64,000 nucleotides of DNA from Campanula takesimana (GCA_026119855.1 JAOWBW010000364.1:868001-932000); one strand, 5' to 3'; positions 11,507 through 23,940 are shown, counted from the first letter of the stretch. The notes: generated from the sequence alone by a model not told the origin. Program-made: numbers and translations.

Positions 11507-12918
11507 GTTGGTATCAGAGCTATGGTTTAGCTCTAAGTATAAGTCTAGGTGGACTAGTATGACCTAGGAGGGTAGTTGTGTTCGGAGTGAGTAACGGTTG
11601 ATGTTTTATGCAGGTAATTGTTCTCAATGTCTAGAAGAAGAACGGGTAAAGGTACTAGTGGGACTCAGAATCAGAATGATCTTCGGGAAGAGAACCGTGC
11701 TATGTTCCAAGGCATGTTCGAGGCGGCCATGAAGGCAATTCATGACCAAAGACCGAGAGTAGAGCAAGCACCACCACACCGATATGGGTTGGAGCAATTC
11801 TTGAAACAAAAACCGGCAGAGTTCGATGGTGAGCCCGATGTGAAGAAGGCCAAACTATGGGTCGAGTCTATGGAGAAAATATATGATGTGTTTGGGTGCA
11901 CGGACGAGGATAGGGTCCGGTTTGCGGCTTATAAGCTTGTGGGTGCCGCCGAGCATTGGTGGAAAGGAGTTAAAGCTAGTTGGGATGACACTCACACAGT
12001 GTATGCATGGGAATTGTTTGTGCGGAAGTTCAAAGAGCATTTTATTCCGGTAGTGGATCAGAACCGAAAGGAGATCGAGCTTCTCAACTTGGAGCAAGGT
12101 TTGTTGTCTATAGCTCAGTACTCGGCTAAGTTCACAGAATTAGCCCGGTATTGTGACTATCTTGTGAGGACCGAAGAACAGAAGGCTATGAGATTCATCG
12201 GGGGTTTGAAGACCTCGATCCGGACTCAGCTTATCGCACAACGGATTCAGACGTACCAGGATGCGGGAGACCGTGCATACTTGATTGAGCAGGATATAGG
12301 GGAACACAAGAAGAAGGTAGAGGTGACTAACCCGAGCAAACAAGGAGGGCAAGGCAAGCCACAAACCCGTTCTGATAACCGAGGTAACTTTGGGGGACAA
12401 TCTCAGTCCCGAGGGCAGCCGATCCCAAGGAACCCGGGCACTACTTCCGGGAACCAAGGGAACCAAATTATGAGGCTTTGTTCTTATTGTCAAAGGGAGG
12501 GTCATTCAGAGGACCGTTGTTGGAAGAAACAAGGCAACTGCACCAACTGTGGTCAAATGGGGCATTTTACGAGGGATTGTACTAGAGGCAGGGGTCAACC
12601 GACTGGGGTAGGAGCTGGTGCTCCTCAAGGTCAGAAGAGGGACGCTGCGGGAAAGCCCAAGGTCCAAGGGAAAGTGTTTGCAATGAATCAACAACAAGCC
12701 ACAGATGATCCTACAGTGATTGGAGGTATTATTTCTATATCTAGTGTGAGCTCACGAGCGTTAGTTGATCCAGGATCATCCCATTCTTACATTTCTGTGC
12801 AATTTGCTTCTCTACTAAATGATGCATCTGAGTCATTGCCTTATGTGTTAGAGGTGTCTACTCCTATGGGAGAGTGTTTGGTGACTGATAGAGTCTTTCG
12901 TGCTTGTGATGTGGTTAT
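9445..12918 (+). mobile_element. Element D: truncated Tekay-type chromovirus
   Basis: It has a 5' LTR (9445-11506), PBS TGGTATCAGAGC (11509-11520) and gag, closely related to element C. Sequence identity to C stops at 12918, and A's leader sequence resumes at 12919. Protease onward, pol and the 3' LTR are missing, so a deletion removed the rest of the element. No target duplication can be verified on the right. Confidence 0.8.
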
Positions 12919-12924
12919 AGCTTG
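11627..12924 (+). pseudogene. gag of element D, 3' truncated
   Basis: The ATG at 11627 starts MSRRRTGKGTSG, colinear with C's gag. It has the capsid-type segment KLWVESMEKIYDVFGC and WWKGVKASWDD, then two CCHC knuckles, CSYCQREGHSEDRC and CTNCGQMGHFTRDC. It continues to the protease catalytic region ALVDPGSSHSYIS and stops after 12918, where the frame runs for two more codons of foreign sequence. Gag packages element RNA into cytoplasmic particles. No stop codons or frameshifts occur before the truncation, so the deletion is probably not very old. Confidence 0.85.
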
Positions 12925-13339
12925 AGCCACCTCTCGGCCTATTTAGGTCAAACCCTACTCGACCCGATTAAGTCAAAACCAACTCCTATAGGTCTTCCTC
13001 ACCTTTTGATCCTCAAAAGTCATTCTTTATCTCAAAAATACCCGGACTTTACCAAATTGACCCCTGTGATCATCTTTCACCTCTTTTTAAAAGTCTAACT
13101 TGACTCGAATTACGGTGACCTGAGCCTCTTATTGTGTGGGACCTATCCCTCATGGTAAGGGGAACGTAGGCAACTTCGGCCCGTCAAACTTTCAAATTTT
13201 TGTCAAAAAATGCATTTCGAAAATGCGGAGATCGAGTCTTTTAAAAAAATTGATTTTATAACGATGCCTTGTCATTAATTATAAGTCTAATTCAATTCAA
13301 AGACTTAATTCGTCCACAAATATTATAGAATCCCGCATC
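12919..13339 (+). other. Remainder of A leader, with hairpin motif II
   Basis: The sequence resumes TTAGGTCAA-type words, then carries a copy of motif II at 13110-13174 (TTACG...CCTGAGCCTC...GGAACGTAGGCAAC) with a longer terminal loop than other copies. Gag of A starts at 13340. No coding function. Confidence 0.6.
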
Positions 13340-13629
13340 ATGTCTGCCAGAAGGAACATCGAAGTTGTAACTGAAGCTGTTACCCAAGGTCTCGAGACAA
13401 CTCTCCACACCAACACTGCTCTCACTAAGCAAGCAGCCCACTTACAGACCATCCTCAATGAGCAAGCAACCCTCTTCCGGACCGCTCTCAATGAGAAAGA
13501 AGCCTACTTTGAGACTGTCCTCCTCAAGCAAGCAAACCGCATTCAGAAAGAGATGTACAAGGCTCTAAAGGACACCGAAGAACGTCTCCGATCCGACGTC
13601 TATGGCATCTACGAGTACCTCAACTGCAC
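13340..13629 (+). CDS. gag of element A, N-terminal part (interrupted by C)
   Basis: The ATG at 13340 starts MSARRNIEVVTEAV, rich in heptad-like A/L/T/Q positions and probably a coiled coil. Examples are TALTKQAAHLQTILN and TALNEKEAYFETVL. The frame is cut at 13629 by C. It resumes exactly in frame after the TSD at 22486 and ends at 22696. The intact product would be roughly 170 residues. The length and coiled-coil character suggest a shortened gag. I find no matching known domain beyond the knuckle-like segment further downstream. Confidence 0.6.
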
Positions 13630-15730
13630 TGTCACGACCCGAAATCTAGGCTCTATTTTATTAGTAATAAATAATTATTATTTATTTATTTGCTTATTTA
13701 TTTATTTAAATTATTATTTATTTAAATAATTATGTGTGAAATTTATGTGTTATAATAATTATGCCTAGCATTTTATTTGGGTCATTTGTGCTAGTGTAGA
13801 AATGTTGGGTCTTAGTTGTTAGTGGGGAGTTTTGAGTTGGGTAGTTTTGAGGAGGGGGTCTTTGTGTAAGTTTTTAAATTACTCCTACCCTCTCCCTACA
13901 CCTCCTTCTCCCTCACCCTACTCCCTCCCATTCCCAGCACAACTCTCTTCCTCTCTCCTCCATTTGGGTAAGTTTTCTCTTCCTCTTCCTTCTCTCTTAT
14001 TTTTCTTCATCTTCTTCTTGTAATCTCTCATTTCTTAAAACGTGAACCTTGTTTAGATCGTCGATAGGATCGCGTAGAACCAAAAAGAATCGAATTCCGT
14101 CAACTTTCATTATTTTCAAGTAAGTTACTTTTCCCCCATTTTGATGCTAAAATGTCCATATCATGTTTAGATAATGCTTAATGTGTTATATTTGAAGTTT
14201 GGTTGAGTTTAGAATTTATTTTGAATTTATTTGAGTTTTTGGTTAAAAATGGTGAAATCTTGAATGTGGGAATTTGGTCTTGATTTTGGTTGATAAAGGG
14301 TGTTGTTAAGGTCCCTTTTTTGGTTAAATGATGTTTGGATACCTTAGGAATCGTGTTGGGAGTGTTGATTTGAGTATTATGAAAATGGTGTGGAAATGTT
14401 AAGGAAATTGGAAGAACCCAGCTGAGAATTCTTCCCAGCCTGTAGACCAGGCGCCTGCCTGCCCCTGCCCAGGCGCCCGGCTACTCCCACTTTTTCTAGC
14501 GCCTGACCTTCTGTCAATTCAAGCGCGCGCCTGCCCCTGGCCAGGCGCCCGCCCGCCCCCTATTCCAGGAATTTGACCTTTTTGCTTGTTTAAACTAAAT
14601 GGCTTAACTAGTTTAGGTTTAATCCTTCTAATTAACTTAAGATAACACCGTGGAACACTTTATTGTGTGGATTTGATTCTTTTGTGAATAAATATGATGT
14701 GAAATTTATTTAAGTACCGTTTTGGTAATGTTGGGCATCTTTGATGTGCTGTTTATATTGGTTTACCTTTGTGGTGATTTAATTGGATTGGTTCCCTACT
14801 TTGGAACCTTAAGTTGTTCATTCATGCTAAATTATTATTACTTAGCATTTATTTGGAAGCCCAGCTGGCATATTTGTTGCATCGGGCGATGGGAAGGATT
14901 ATAATGGCAAAGCCAAGTCCATTACAATGTTGAGCATTGTTTTGCCCCCTTCTTTACCCCTTTTCCAGATTGGCCTTGGAAAAGTTAAGTTAGCGTTCCT
15001 CTGTGAATGTATCTAGCTACCGGGCGTGACTTTGTGTCATGGTCCTTGTCCTTTCTAACACTGTTATGGTTATTGGTTCCGGTACCGGGGTTTCTCTTCG
15101 GCTTTCATGCTATTATGAAGATGATGATTTGTTGATTATTGAAGCTGCGCAGCGATCCTTTATTTGGATGTTCCGGTTTGGAAAACCTTGGCTATATCCT
15201 TTGTTATGTGTTTATTTCCGCTGCTATCTGTATGTGATAAATGCTATGTGCTATGTGACATTTATTATTGCTTATGGCTTCTTTCATCATAGCATGTCAT
15301 GTAGTTGCATTAGTAACTTATTGAGATTTATCTCACCCCCTTTTCTTTTATCTTTGTTTTTCCTTAACCCCCCCCCAGGTGCTAAGGATTAGTCTCGCTG
15401 ATCACGAGAAAGAGGACGTCGAGTGTGGATACATTCTTTTGGGGAAGGTTGTTATAGGTTGGTTTACATTATGTAAATGTGTAACCATTTTGGGGTAGTT
15501 GTACCAAACAATGACGTCAATAAGAATTGTATAATTGTATTTTGTTAAGCATAAACTTGTGGAAGTTTATGAGGGTTGTATTTGGTTTTTATCAAACTTG
15601 GTTTTGTAAAACTTTGGATCTTTACCTTTTGGTATCAAATGAAATTTTTAAAGTTCGGCATTTCACAGTTTTGGTTTTAAGTCGACATCCAGATCGCGGT
15701 CTCGGGCCCGCGGGGTCCGGGGTCGCGACA
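13630..15730 (+). repeat. 5' LTR of element C (2101 bp)
   Basis: It carries AT-rich TTATTTATTT runs at the start, a CT-rich stretch (13890-14040) and a cluster of GGCGCCTG/GGCGCCCG words at about 14445-14570. It ends GGGGTCCGGGGTCGCGACA. Long LTRs of about 2 kb or more are usual for the Tekay/Del lineage. Open frames inside are spurious. Confidence 0.93.
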
Positions 15731-15732
15731 GT

Positions 15733-15744
15733 TGGTATCAGAGC
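15733..15744 (+). other. Primer-binding site of C (initiator tRNA-Met)
   Basis: TGGTATCAGAGC, two bases after the LTR, is the complement of the 3' end of plant initiator tRNA-Met and the standard minus-strand primer site of many plant LTR elements. Confidence 0.9.
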
Positions 15745-15851
15745 TATGGCATTAGCTCTAAGTATAAGTCTAGGTGGATTAGTATGACCTAGGTGGGTAG
15801 TAGTGTGCGGAGTGATTAACGGTTGATGTTTTATGCAGGTAATTGTTCTCA

Positions 15852-18800
15852 ATGTCTGGAAGAAGAAACAGTGGAGGTACTAGTGGGGCACAGAATCAGA
15901 ATGATACAAGGGAAGAATCCTGTGCCATGTTTCAAGGCATGTTTGAGGCGGCCATGAAGGCCATACATGATCAAGGTCCGAGGGTAGATCAAGCACCACC
16001 CCGCTATGGATTGGAGCAATTTCTGAAGTTGAAACCGGTTGAATTCAATGGGGAACCCGATGTAAGGAAGGCTGAGTTGTGGATTGAGTCTATGGAAAAG
16101 ATTTATGATGTATTTGGGTGTTCGGATGAGAACAAGGTCGGGTTCGCGGCTTACAAGCTTGTGGGAGCCGCCGAGCATTGGTGGAAAGGTGTTAAAGCTA
16201 CTTGGGATGATACTCGCACGGTATATGCGTGGGAGTTGTTTGTGCGCAAATTCAAGGAGCATTTCATTCCGGTTGTTGATCAAAATCGAAAGGAGATCGA
16301 GCTACTCAACTTGGAGCAAGGTGTGTTGTCTATAGCACAATACTCGGCTAATTTCATAGAATTAGCCCGGTATTGCGACTATTTGGTGAGGACCGAGGAA
16401 CAAAAAGCTATGAGATTCATTCGGGGATTGAAGACCTCCATCCGTACTCAACTTATTGCTCAACGGATTGTGACATTCCAAGATGCGGTGGACCGAGCCT
16501 ATTTGATAGAGCAAGATATTGGGGAACATAAGAGGAAGACCGAGGTGGCCAACCCGAGTAAGCAAGGAGCACAGAGCAAGTCACAACCAAGGATCGAAAA
16601 TCGAGGTAACTTTGGGGGACAATCTCAGTCCCGAGGGCAACCGATCCCAAGGAACCCGGGTACCACTTTCGGGAACCAAGGGAGCCAAATTAGGAAGCCT
16701 TGTACCTTTTGTCAGAAGGTAGGCCATTCGGAGGATAGGTGTTGGAAAAAGCAAGGCAAGTGTATCAATTGTGGTGAAATGGGGCACTTTGCGAGAGAGT
16801 GCATGAGGTACCGAGGTCAAGCATCCGGGTCAGGAGTTGGTATTAATCAGGGTCAGAAAAGGGATGCTAATGGGAAGCCCAAAGTTCAAGGGAAGGTTTA
16901 TGCCATGAATCAACAACAAGCTACCGATGATCCATCCGTTGTTGGAGGTATTGTTTCTGTGTCTAATGTGAGCGCACGAGCGTTAGTAGATCCAGGATCA
17001 TCTCATTCATACATTTCTGTGCAATTTGCTTCCATGTTAAATGCTGCATTCGAGTCTTTACCGTACGTGCTAGAGGTGTCGACCCCTATAGGAGAATGCT
17101 TAATTTCTGATCGAGTCTTTCGTGCTTGTGATGTGGTTATTTACGGTCGTGTCCTTTGTGCGGATTTGGTAGTTCTTCCTATCCAAGACTTTGATGTCAT
17201 TTTGGGTATGGATTGGTTGAGCAAGTTTCATGCTTCTATTGATTGCCGTAAGAAAACTGTTACTTTTTCTATTCCCGATGTGCCTAAAATTGTGTTTGAG
17301 GCTAGTCCTCTGAGTAGAAAGGTTCGCTTAATTTCTTATATGAAAGCGAGAAAATTTTTGCATAGTGGTTGTGAGGGGTATTTGGCTAGTGTTCTTGATA
17401 CTAGGAAAGAATCCCCTAGTTTGGATAGTGTTCGGGTAGTTCGGGAATTTCCCGATGTTTTCTCTACCGAGTATGATATGCCTCCCGATCGTGAGATTGA
17501 GTTTTGTATAGATCTTTTGCCGGGTACGGCTCCGATTTCGAAAGTACCTTATAGGTTAGCTGCCGCAGAGTTGAAGGAGCTAAAGGTTCAGTTGCAAGAG
17601 TTGCTTGATCGAGGGTTTATCTGCCCTAGTGTTTCCCCGTGGGGAGCACCGGTTTTATTTGTGCGGAATAAAGATGGTTCGTTGAGATTGTGCATCGATT
17701 ATAGAAAGTTGAATCAGGTTACGGTGAAGAACAAGTACCCTCTACCGCATATTGATGATTTATTTGATCAGCTTCAAGGGTCCGTTGTGTTTTCCAAGCT
17801 TGATTTGAGGAGTGGGTACCATCAGTTGAAGGTTAGATCGGAGGATATTCCGAAGACTGCTTTTCGCACTCGGTACGGTCATTATGAGTTTTTGGTTATG
17901 CCGTTTGGGTTGACTAACGCGCTGGCCGTGTTTATGGATTTGATGAACCGAGTTTTCCATCCTTATCTTGATTCGTTCGTGGTGGTCTTTATTGATGATA
18001 TACTCGTCTACTCTAAATCCCGAGAGGAGCACGAGCAGCACTTGAGGACAGTTTTATCCGTTCTTGCGAGGGAGAAATTATTTGCGAAGTTTAGCAAATG
18101 CGAATTTTGGCTCGAGAAGGTGTCATTTCTGGGCCATGTGATTTCTAAAGACGGGATTTCGGTGGATCTTTAAAAGATAGAGGCTATAGTGGATTGGAAG
18201 AGACCCGAATCTGTGACAGAGATTAGAAGCTTTCTTGGTTTAGCCGGGTATTACCGAAGATTTATTGAGGGGTTTTCGAGGATCGCTACTCCGATGACTC
18301 AGTTGACCCGAAAGAATGTTCCGTTTGTGTGGACCGAGAAATGTGACAAGAGTTTCGAGGAATTGAAGAAGAGGTTGACTACCGCACCGATCTTGACTTT
18401 GCCTAATGGGAGCGATGGCCTAGTGATTTTCAGTGATGCTTCGAAAGAGGGTTTGGGTTGTGTGTTGATGCAGAATGGGAAAGTAATTGCTTATGCTTCG
18501 AGGAAGTTGACCCCTAGTGAGCAGAATTACCCGACTCATGATATGGAGTTAGCGGCCATTGTCTTTGCGTTGCACAAATGGAAGCACTACCTTTATGGAG
18601 CGAGGTTTGAGATTTTTACCGATCACAAAAGTTTGAAGTACCTATTCTCTCAGAAGGAATTGAACAACCGACAGCGTCGATGGATGGAATTGTTGAAGGA
18701 TTATGATTGTACGATTTCTTATCACCCGGGAAAGGCGAATGTGGTAGCCGATGCGATTAGTAGGAAATCTTATGTGGCTTCGATGATGGTTCGTGAATGG

Positions 18801-20312
18801 AAAATGCTTAAGGATGTTCGAGATTGGTCTCCTCGTGAATCGAGACATGGGGCTATTTTTGCGAATATTAGGGTATCTCCGACCCTAATTCAGAGGATAA
18901 AGGAAGCTCAGAAAGAAGATCCTGAGTTGGTGAAGATAATGGGTAAATTGAAGGAAAAGAATTTCGAGGATTTTTCATTGAGCTCGACTGGAGTTTTGAC
19001 TTTCCGTGGTCGTTTGTGCGTGCCCGATGTTGATGGAATTAAACAGAAAGTTCTTGATGAGGATCACAAATCGAGATATACTATTCATCCGGGTAGTACG
19101 AAGATGTATCAGGATTTGAAGCAACAATTTTGGTGGATTAATATAAAAAGGGAAATCACCGAGTATGTATCGAGGTGTTTAACGTGTCAGCAGGTCAAAG
19201 CCGAGCATCAGAGACCCGCGGGACTACTTCAGCCATTAGAGATTCCCGAGTGGAAATGGGAGCATGTGACTATGGATTTCGTTACGGGACTACCTCGTAC
19301 CCGTAGAAAGTATGACAGTGTTTGGGTAATAGTGGATAGATTGACCAAGAGTGCCCATTTCTTGCCTATTGATATCAGATATTCGATGGAGAAGCTTGCG
19401 ACCCTTTATATTGATGAGATTGTTAGATTGCATGGGGTTCCGGTTAGCATTGTGTCAGATCGAGACCCGAGGTTTACTTCTAGGTTCTGGAAGGCGTTTC
19501 AGGAAGCTTTGGGTACAGATTTGCGATTCAGTACGGCTTTTCATCCCCAGACCGATGGTCAATCTGAGAGGACTATTCAGATTCTTGAGGATATGTTGCG
19601 AGCTTGTTCGATAGACTTTTCTGATTCTTGGGATTCGCACCTACCGTTAGTGGAGTTCTCCTACAATAACAGTTATCAGGCTAGTATCGAGATGGCACCG
19701 TTTGAGGCCTTGTATGGAAGGAAGTGTAGATCGCCTATTTGTTGGGATGAGGTTGGTGAAGCGAAAGTTTTGGGTATTGAATTGCTTCAGGATTCAGTTG
19801 AAAAGGTTAGAGTTATCCGGGATAGATTGAAGACAGCCCAGAGTCGACATAAGAGCTACGCAGATAACCGAAGGCGAGATCTTAGTTTTCAGACCGGTGA
19901 TTTGGTGTTCTTGAAAGTATCTCCAAAGGTGGGTATTCGTAGGTTTGGGAAGAAAGGCAAATTGGCTCCGAGGTTTATTGGTCCGTTTGAGATTTTGGAA
20001 AAGGTTGGACTTCTAGCGTATCATCTTGCGTTACCGCCATCCTTAGACCGGTTGCACAACGTCTTTCACGTTTCTATGCTTCGGAAGTATGTTCATGATC
20101 CATCTCACGTGTTACCGAAGGTGCCGGAGGATATTGAGCCAGATATGACTTATGAGGAACGACAGGTTCAGATCCTAGATTCTAAAGTTCAAGAGTTGAG
20201 GAGCAAGAGCATTGCTTTGGTTAGAGTCCTTTGGAGGAATCATAACATCGAGGAGTCGACGTGGGAGCTTCGTGATGAGATCGAGAGGAAATTTCCGTGG
20301 CTTTTCGTTTAA
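15852..20312 (+). pseudogene. gag-pol polyprotein of element C with one in-frame TAA
   Basis: The reading frame runs from the ATG at 15852 (MSGRRNSGGTSG). Order: capsid region; CCHC knuckles CTFCQKVGHSEDRC and CINCGEMGHFAREC (about residues 283-317); protease ALVDPGSSHSYIS (about 380); RT with PFGLTNALAVF and active-site VFIDDILVYS (about 712). TAA at 18171-18173 (about codon 774) is followed in the same frame by RNase H (IFSDASKEGLGCVL), integrase zinc finger (HPGST...CLTCQQ), catalytic core (MDFVTGLP, SDRDPRF, HPQTDGQSER) and a C-terminal chromodomain-like tail (VRVLWRNHNIEESTWE). The full frame is about 1,487 codons, normal for a chromovirus. The stop separates RT from RNase H and integrase; CAA to TAA is one likely change. 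Confidence 0.95.
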
Positions 20313-20347
20313 GGTGAGTCTCGTTAAAATTCGGGTCGAATTTTCTT

Positions 20348-20361
20348 TAAGGGGGAGTGAA
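20348..20361 (+). other. Polypurine tract of C
   Basis: AAGGGGGAGTGA immediately precedes the 3' LTR start TGTCACG. This is the plus-strand priming site. Confidence 0.85.
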
Positions 20362-22480
20362 TGTCACGACCCGAAATCTAGGCTCTATTTTATTAGTAAT
20401 AAATAATAATTATTTATTTATTTGCTTATTTATTTATTTAAATTATTATTTATTTAAATAATTATGTGTGAAATTTATGTGTTATAATAATTATGCCTAG
20501 CATTTTATTTGGGTCATTTGTGCTAGTGTAGAAATGTTGGGTCTTAGTTGTTAGTGGGGAGTTTTGAGTTGGGTAGTTTTGAGGAGGGGGTCTTTGTGTA
20601 AGTTTTTAAATTACTCCTACCCTCTCCCTACACCTCCTTCTCCCTCTTACACTCCATCTCCCTCACCCTACTCCCTCCCATTCCCAGCACAACTCTCTTC
20701 CTCTCTCCTCCATTTGGGTAAGTTTTCTCTTCCTCTTCCTTCTCTCTTCTTTTTCTTCATCTTCTTCTTGTAATCTCTCATTTCTTAAAACGTGAACCTT
20801 GTTTAGATCGTCGATAGGATCGCGTAGAACCAAAAAGAATCGAATTCCCTCAACTTTCATTATTTTCAAGTAAGTTACTTTTCCACCATTTTGATGCTAA
20901 AATGTTCATATCATGTTTAGATAATGCTTAATGTGTTATATTTGAAGTTTGGTTGAGTTTAGAATTTATTTTGAATTTATTTGAGTTTTTGGTTAAAAAT
21001 GGTGAAATCTTGAATGTGGGAATTTGGTCTTGATTTTGGTTGATAAAGGGTGTTGTTAAGGTCCCCTTTTTGGTTAAATGATGTTTGGATACCTTAGGAA
21101 TCGTGTTGGGAGTGTTGATTTTGAGTATTATGAAAATGGTGTGGAAATGTTAAGGAAATTGGAAGAACCCAGCTGAGAATTCTTCCCAGCCCGTAGACCA
21201 GGCGCCCGCCTGCCCCTGCCCAGGCGCCCGCCTACTCCCACTTTTTCTAGCGCCTGACCTTCTGTCAATTCAAGCGCGCGCCTGCCCCTGCCCAGGTGCC
21301 CGCCCGCCCCCTATTCCAGGAATTTGACCTTTTTGCTTGTTTAAACTAAATGGCTTAACTAGTTTAGGTTTAATCCTTCTAATTAACTTAAGATAACACC
21401 GTGGAACACTTTATTGTGTGGATTTGATTCTTTTGTGAATAAATATGATGTGAAATTTATTTAAGTACCGTTTTGGTAATGTTGGGCATCTTTAATGTGC
21501 TGTTTATATTGGTTTACCTTTGTGGTGATTTAATTGGATTGGTTCCCTACTTTGGAACCTTAAGTTGTTCATTCATGCTAAATTATTATTACTTAGCATT
21601 TATTTGGAAGCCCAGCTGGCATATTTGTTGCATCGGGCGATGGGAAGGATTATAATGGCAAAGCTAAGTCCATTATAATGTTGACCATTGTTTTGCCCCC
21701 TTCTTTACCCCTTTTCCAGATTGGCCTTGGAAAAGTTAAGTTAGCGTTCCTCTGTGAATGTATCTAGCTACCGGGCGTGACTTTGTGTCATGGTCCTTGT
21801 CCTTTGTGACACTGTTATGGTTATTGGTTCCGGTACCGGGGTTTCTCTTCGGCTTTCATGCTATTATAAAGATGATGATTTGTTGATTATTGAAGCTGCG
21901 CAGCGATCCTTTATTTGGATGTTCCGGTTTGGAAAACCTTGGCTATATCCTTTGTTATGTGTTTATTTCCGCTGCTATCTGTATGTGATAAATGCTATGT
22001 GCTATGTGACATTTATTATTGCTTATGGCTTCTTTCATCATAGCATGTCATGTAGTTGCATTAGTAACTTATTGAGATTTATCTCACCCCCTTTTCTTTT
22101 ATCTTTGTTTTTCCTTAACCCCCCCCAGGTGCTAAGGATTAGTCTCGCTGATCACGAGAAAGAGGACGTCGAGTGTGGATACATTCTTTTGGGGAAGGTT
22201 GTTATAGGTTGGTTTACATTATGTAAATATGTAACCATTTTGGGGTAGTTGTACCAAACAATGACGTCACTAAGAATTGTATAATTGTATTTTGTTAAGC
22301 ATAAACTTGTGGAAGTTTATGAGGGTTGTATTTGGTTTTTATCAAACTTGGTTTTGTAAAACTTTGGATCTTTACCTTTTGGTATCAAATGAAATTTTTA
22401 AAGTTCGGCATTTCACAGTTTTGGTTTTAAGTCGACGTCCAGATCGCGGTCTCTGGCCCGCGGGGTCTGGGGTCGCGACA
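20362..22480 (+). repeat. 3' LTR of element C (2119 bp)
   Basis: Near-identical to the 5' LTR, with an extra 18 bp in the CT-rich stretch (about 20645-20662). It ends GGGGTCGCGACA and is followed by the TSD TGCAC. Confidence 0.93.
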
Positions 22481-22485
22481 TGCAC

Positions 22486-22696
22486 TCTCCCTCATGCTCA
22501 GTTTCAACGCCCGTACGCTCCTCAAATGTACGCGCCACCACAGACTTTCCCCGTTGGGATTCCCCCTATAACTACTCATCGACAAGGGATGCCGGTACCT
22601 AAACCACCCTCAAAGATTGTTCATGAAAAGAAGGATGAGCGCGAGTACGATGACTTGGGTATGCCATTAGCCAAACTCTTCAAAGGTCTAGTTTAA
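22486..22696 (+). CDS. gag of element A, C-terminal part (after C)
   Basis: This continues the frame broken at 13629; taking out C and one TSD copy gives an uninterrupted frame. The segment is proline/tyrosine-rich (FQRPYAPQMYAPPQTF), then charged (KKDEREYDDLGMPLAKLFKGL), ending TAA. The motif YDDLGMPLAKLF lies just upstream of the knuckle region and resembles the linker of Tat-type gag proteins (inference). Confidence 0.6.
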
Positions 22697-22744
22697 GCCG
22701 GTAAGTTGTCTCATTTACTCAACTATAAACCGCTCAGGGTGAAA

Positions 22745-22870
22745 CAAGACTTGGATCCCTCCAGATATTGCAAATACTACCAATACATTGGGCATGAAAC
22801 CGAAGATTGCCTCCAACAGAAGAGAAAGATCCAAGACCTCATTAATTATGGGACCCTCGTCTGCCATGGG
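22745..22870 (+). pseudogene. Zinc-knuckle remnant of A gag
   Basis: Downstream of the TAA the sequence reads RYCKYYQYIGHETEDC followed by QQKRKIQDLINYGTL. This is the Tat gag knuckle (E: CGYHQYSGHTTEEC ... VIQDLI), with Y replacing the first histidine ligand. It lies beyond the gag stop and is probably no longer translated. Stretch 22871-23830 that follows has no recognisable feature apart from simple CAC/TACAC-rich words at 23320-23450. Confidence 0.65.
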
Positions 22871-23839
22871 ACTACATGGAGGTGATCCAAAGAAGAATGA
22901 GCAAACTGGGGCTACCTCCTTTAAATAAACTATAAAATAAGGGTCATTCAGTCTTTGTAGGTTCTAGAGTGTCCTTAGTAAAAAGTACACCTTGGACGAT
23001 TTTTGTTTGTTTAGTAAAAAGTCCACCCCGGACTAGTCGTTTTTCTTTCAAACAATAAAAGAGTCTTTATTTATTTTCTCTCTAGACTTGAGACATAATC
23101 TTGCATAAATCAATTCCATGAAAATTGTCTTATTCACCATTTTCACTTGATTGCTATATCTTTATATGATGAATTAATCTTAATCTTACTCATTAATGAC
23201 GACTCATTAAAAGGTAAATGGACCCGCAAACCATTCACATAACTAAGTAAACAATTAATCTCAAGATAACAAATGCTTTGATCAATTGGGATGAAAGAAT
23301 CACTTTCTATTCTCTCTACATTCTATCCCCATACACTCCCCCTGTGTACACCCTCCATGTACACTCTATCCACATAATACCAACTATACACTCACCCCGT
23401 TTACACCCTTCATGTACACTCTTTCTATACACCTTCTCCCATACATTACCCTCATACGCCTCTCATCTCACCATAAGACCCCTTTTGCATACGGTCATGA
23501 AGAAGAAGTGGACTACGGTTGCTCATCATCAAATAGGAATCCATGCTGCCACAATTCAAGAGGTTGTTTGTTCCCTTCATGAGTACTACATGCGGATACA
23601 CCGGGGTTGTCCGTATTCCATCGCAAATATCAAAGAAAGGCAAGGAGTTGTTCATACCATTCGTAGGTGCCACGTGACAATCCGATGGAGCTCCGCCGAT
23701 GAAAATCAAGGAGCTACAATGCCCGCCGCCAACAAAAGGCCGCTTGAACTATAAGGAGGCCACCTCGCAATCGGCAAAGGCGAAAGCAAACAAGAGGCTC
23801 GTCTTGCCCAATATTTCATGTACAAATATAAAAGAAAAG

Positions 23840-23940
23840 GCTCGCTAGGTTGAAACCTAAAAAGGCGACCAAGGCAAAAATTAGAGCATAGCACAAAAAA
23901 GAAGCCCGCTAGGTTGAAAACCCGAAAGGGCGGCCTAGGC
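23840..23940 (+). ncRNA. Hairpin motif I, two copies (element A)
   Basis: Copies at 23840-23875 and 23904-23940. The second folds as outer stem CTAGG/CCTAG enclosing CCC-GAAA-GGG, a GNRA-type tetraloop, and is followed by an A-run. The first has inner stem CCT-AAAA-AGG, a paired change, and one mismatch in the outer stem (CTAGG/CCAAG). The same motif occurs in elements E and J at comparable places. Confidence 0.65.

Larger units (their letters stand above)
13630..22480 (+). mobile_element. Element C: near-complete Tekay-type chromovirus, TSD TGCAC
   Basis: LTRs 13630-15730 and 20362-22480 have identical termini TGTCACGACCC...GGTCGCGACA, with perfect 5-bp target duplications TGCAC at 13625-13629 and 22481-22485. 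PBS, gag-pol and PPT lie in the canonical order. LTRs differ by about 27 substitutions in 2.1 kb by eye (1.3%) plus an 18-bp indel in a CT-rich stretch. The only obvious coding lesion is one in-frame TAA. It sits inside A's gag, so it is younger than A. Confidence 0.95.

Noticed and set aside
15733..15744. TGGTATCAGAGC as part of a tRNA gene
   Set aside because: It is only the primer-binding site beside an LTR; no cloverleaf can be drawn around it.
23278..23754. 158-codon ORF rich in H, T, Y and P
   Set aside because: It overlaps CAC/TACAC simple sequence in A's non-coding region, with no homologue in J or E.
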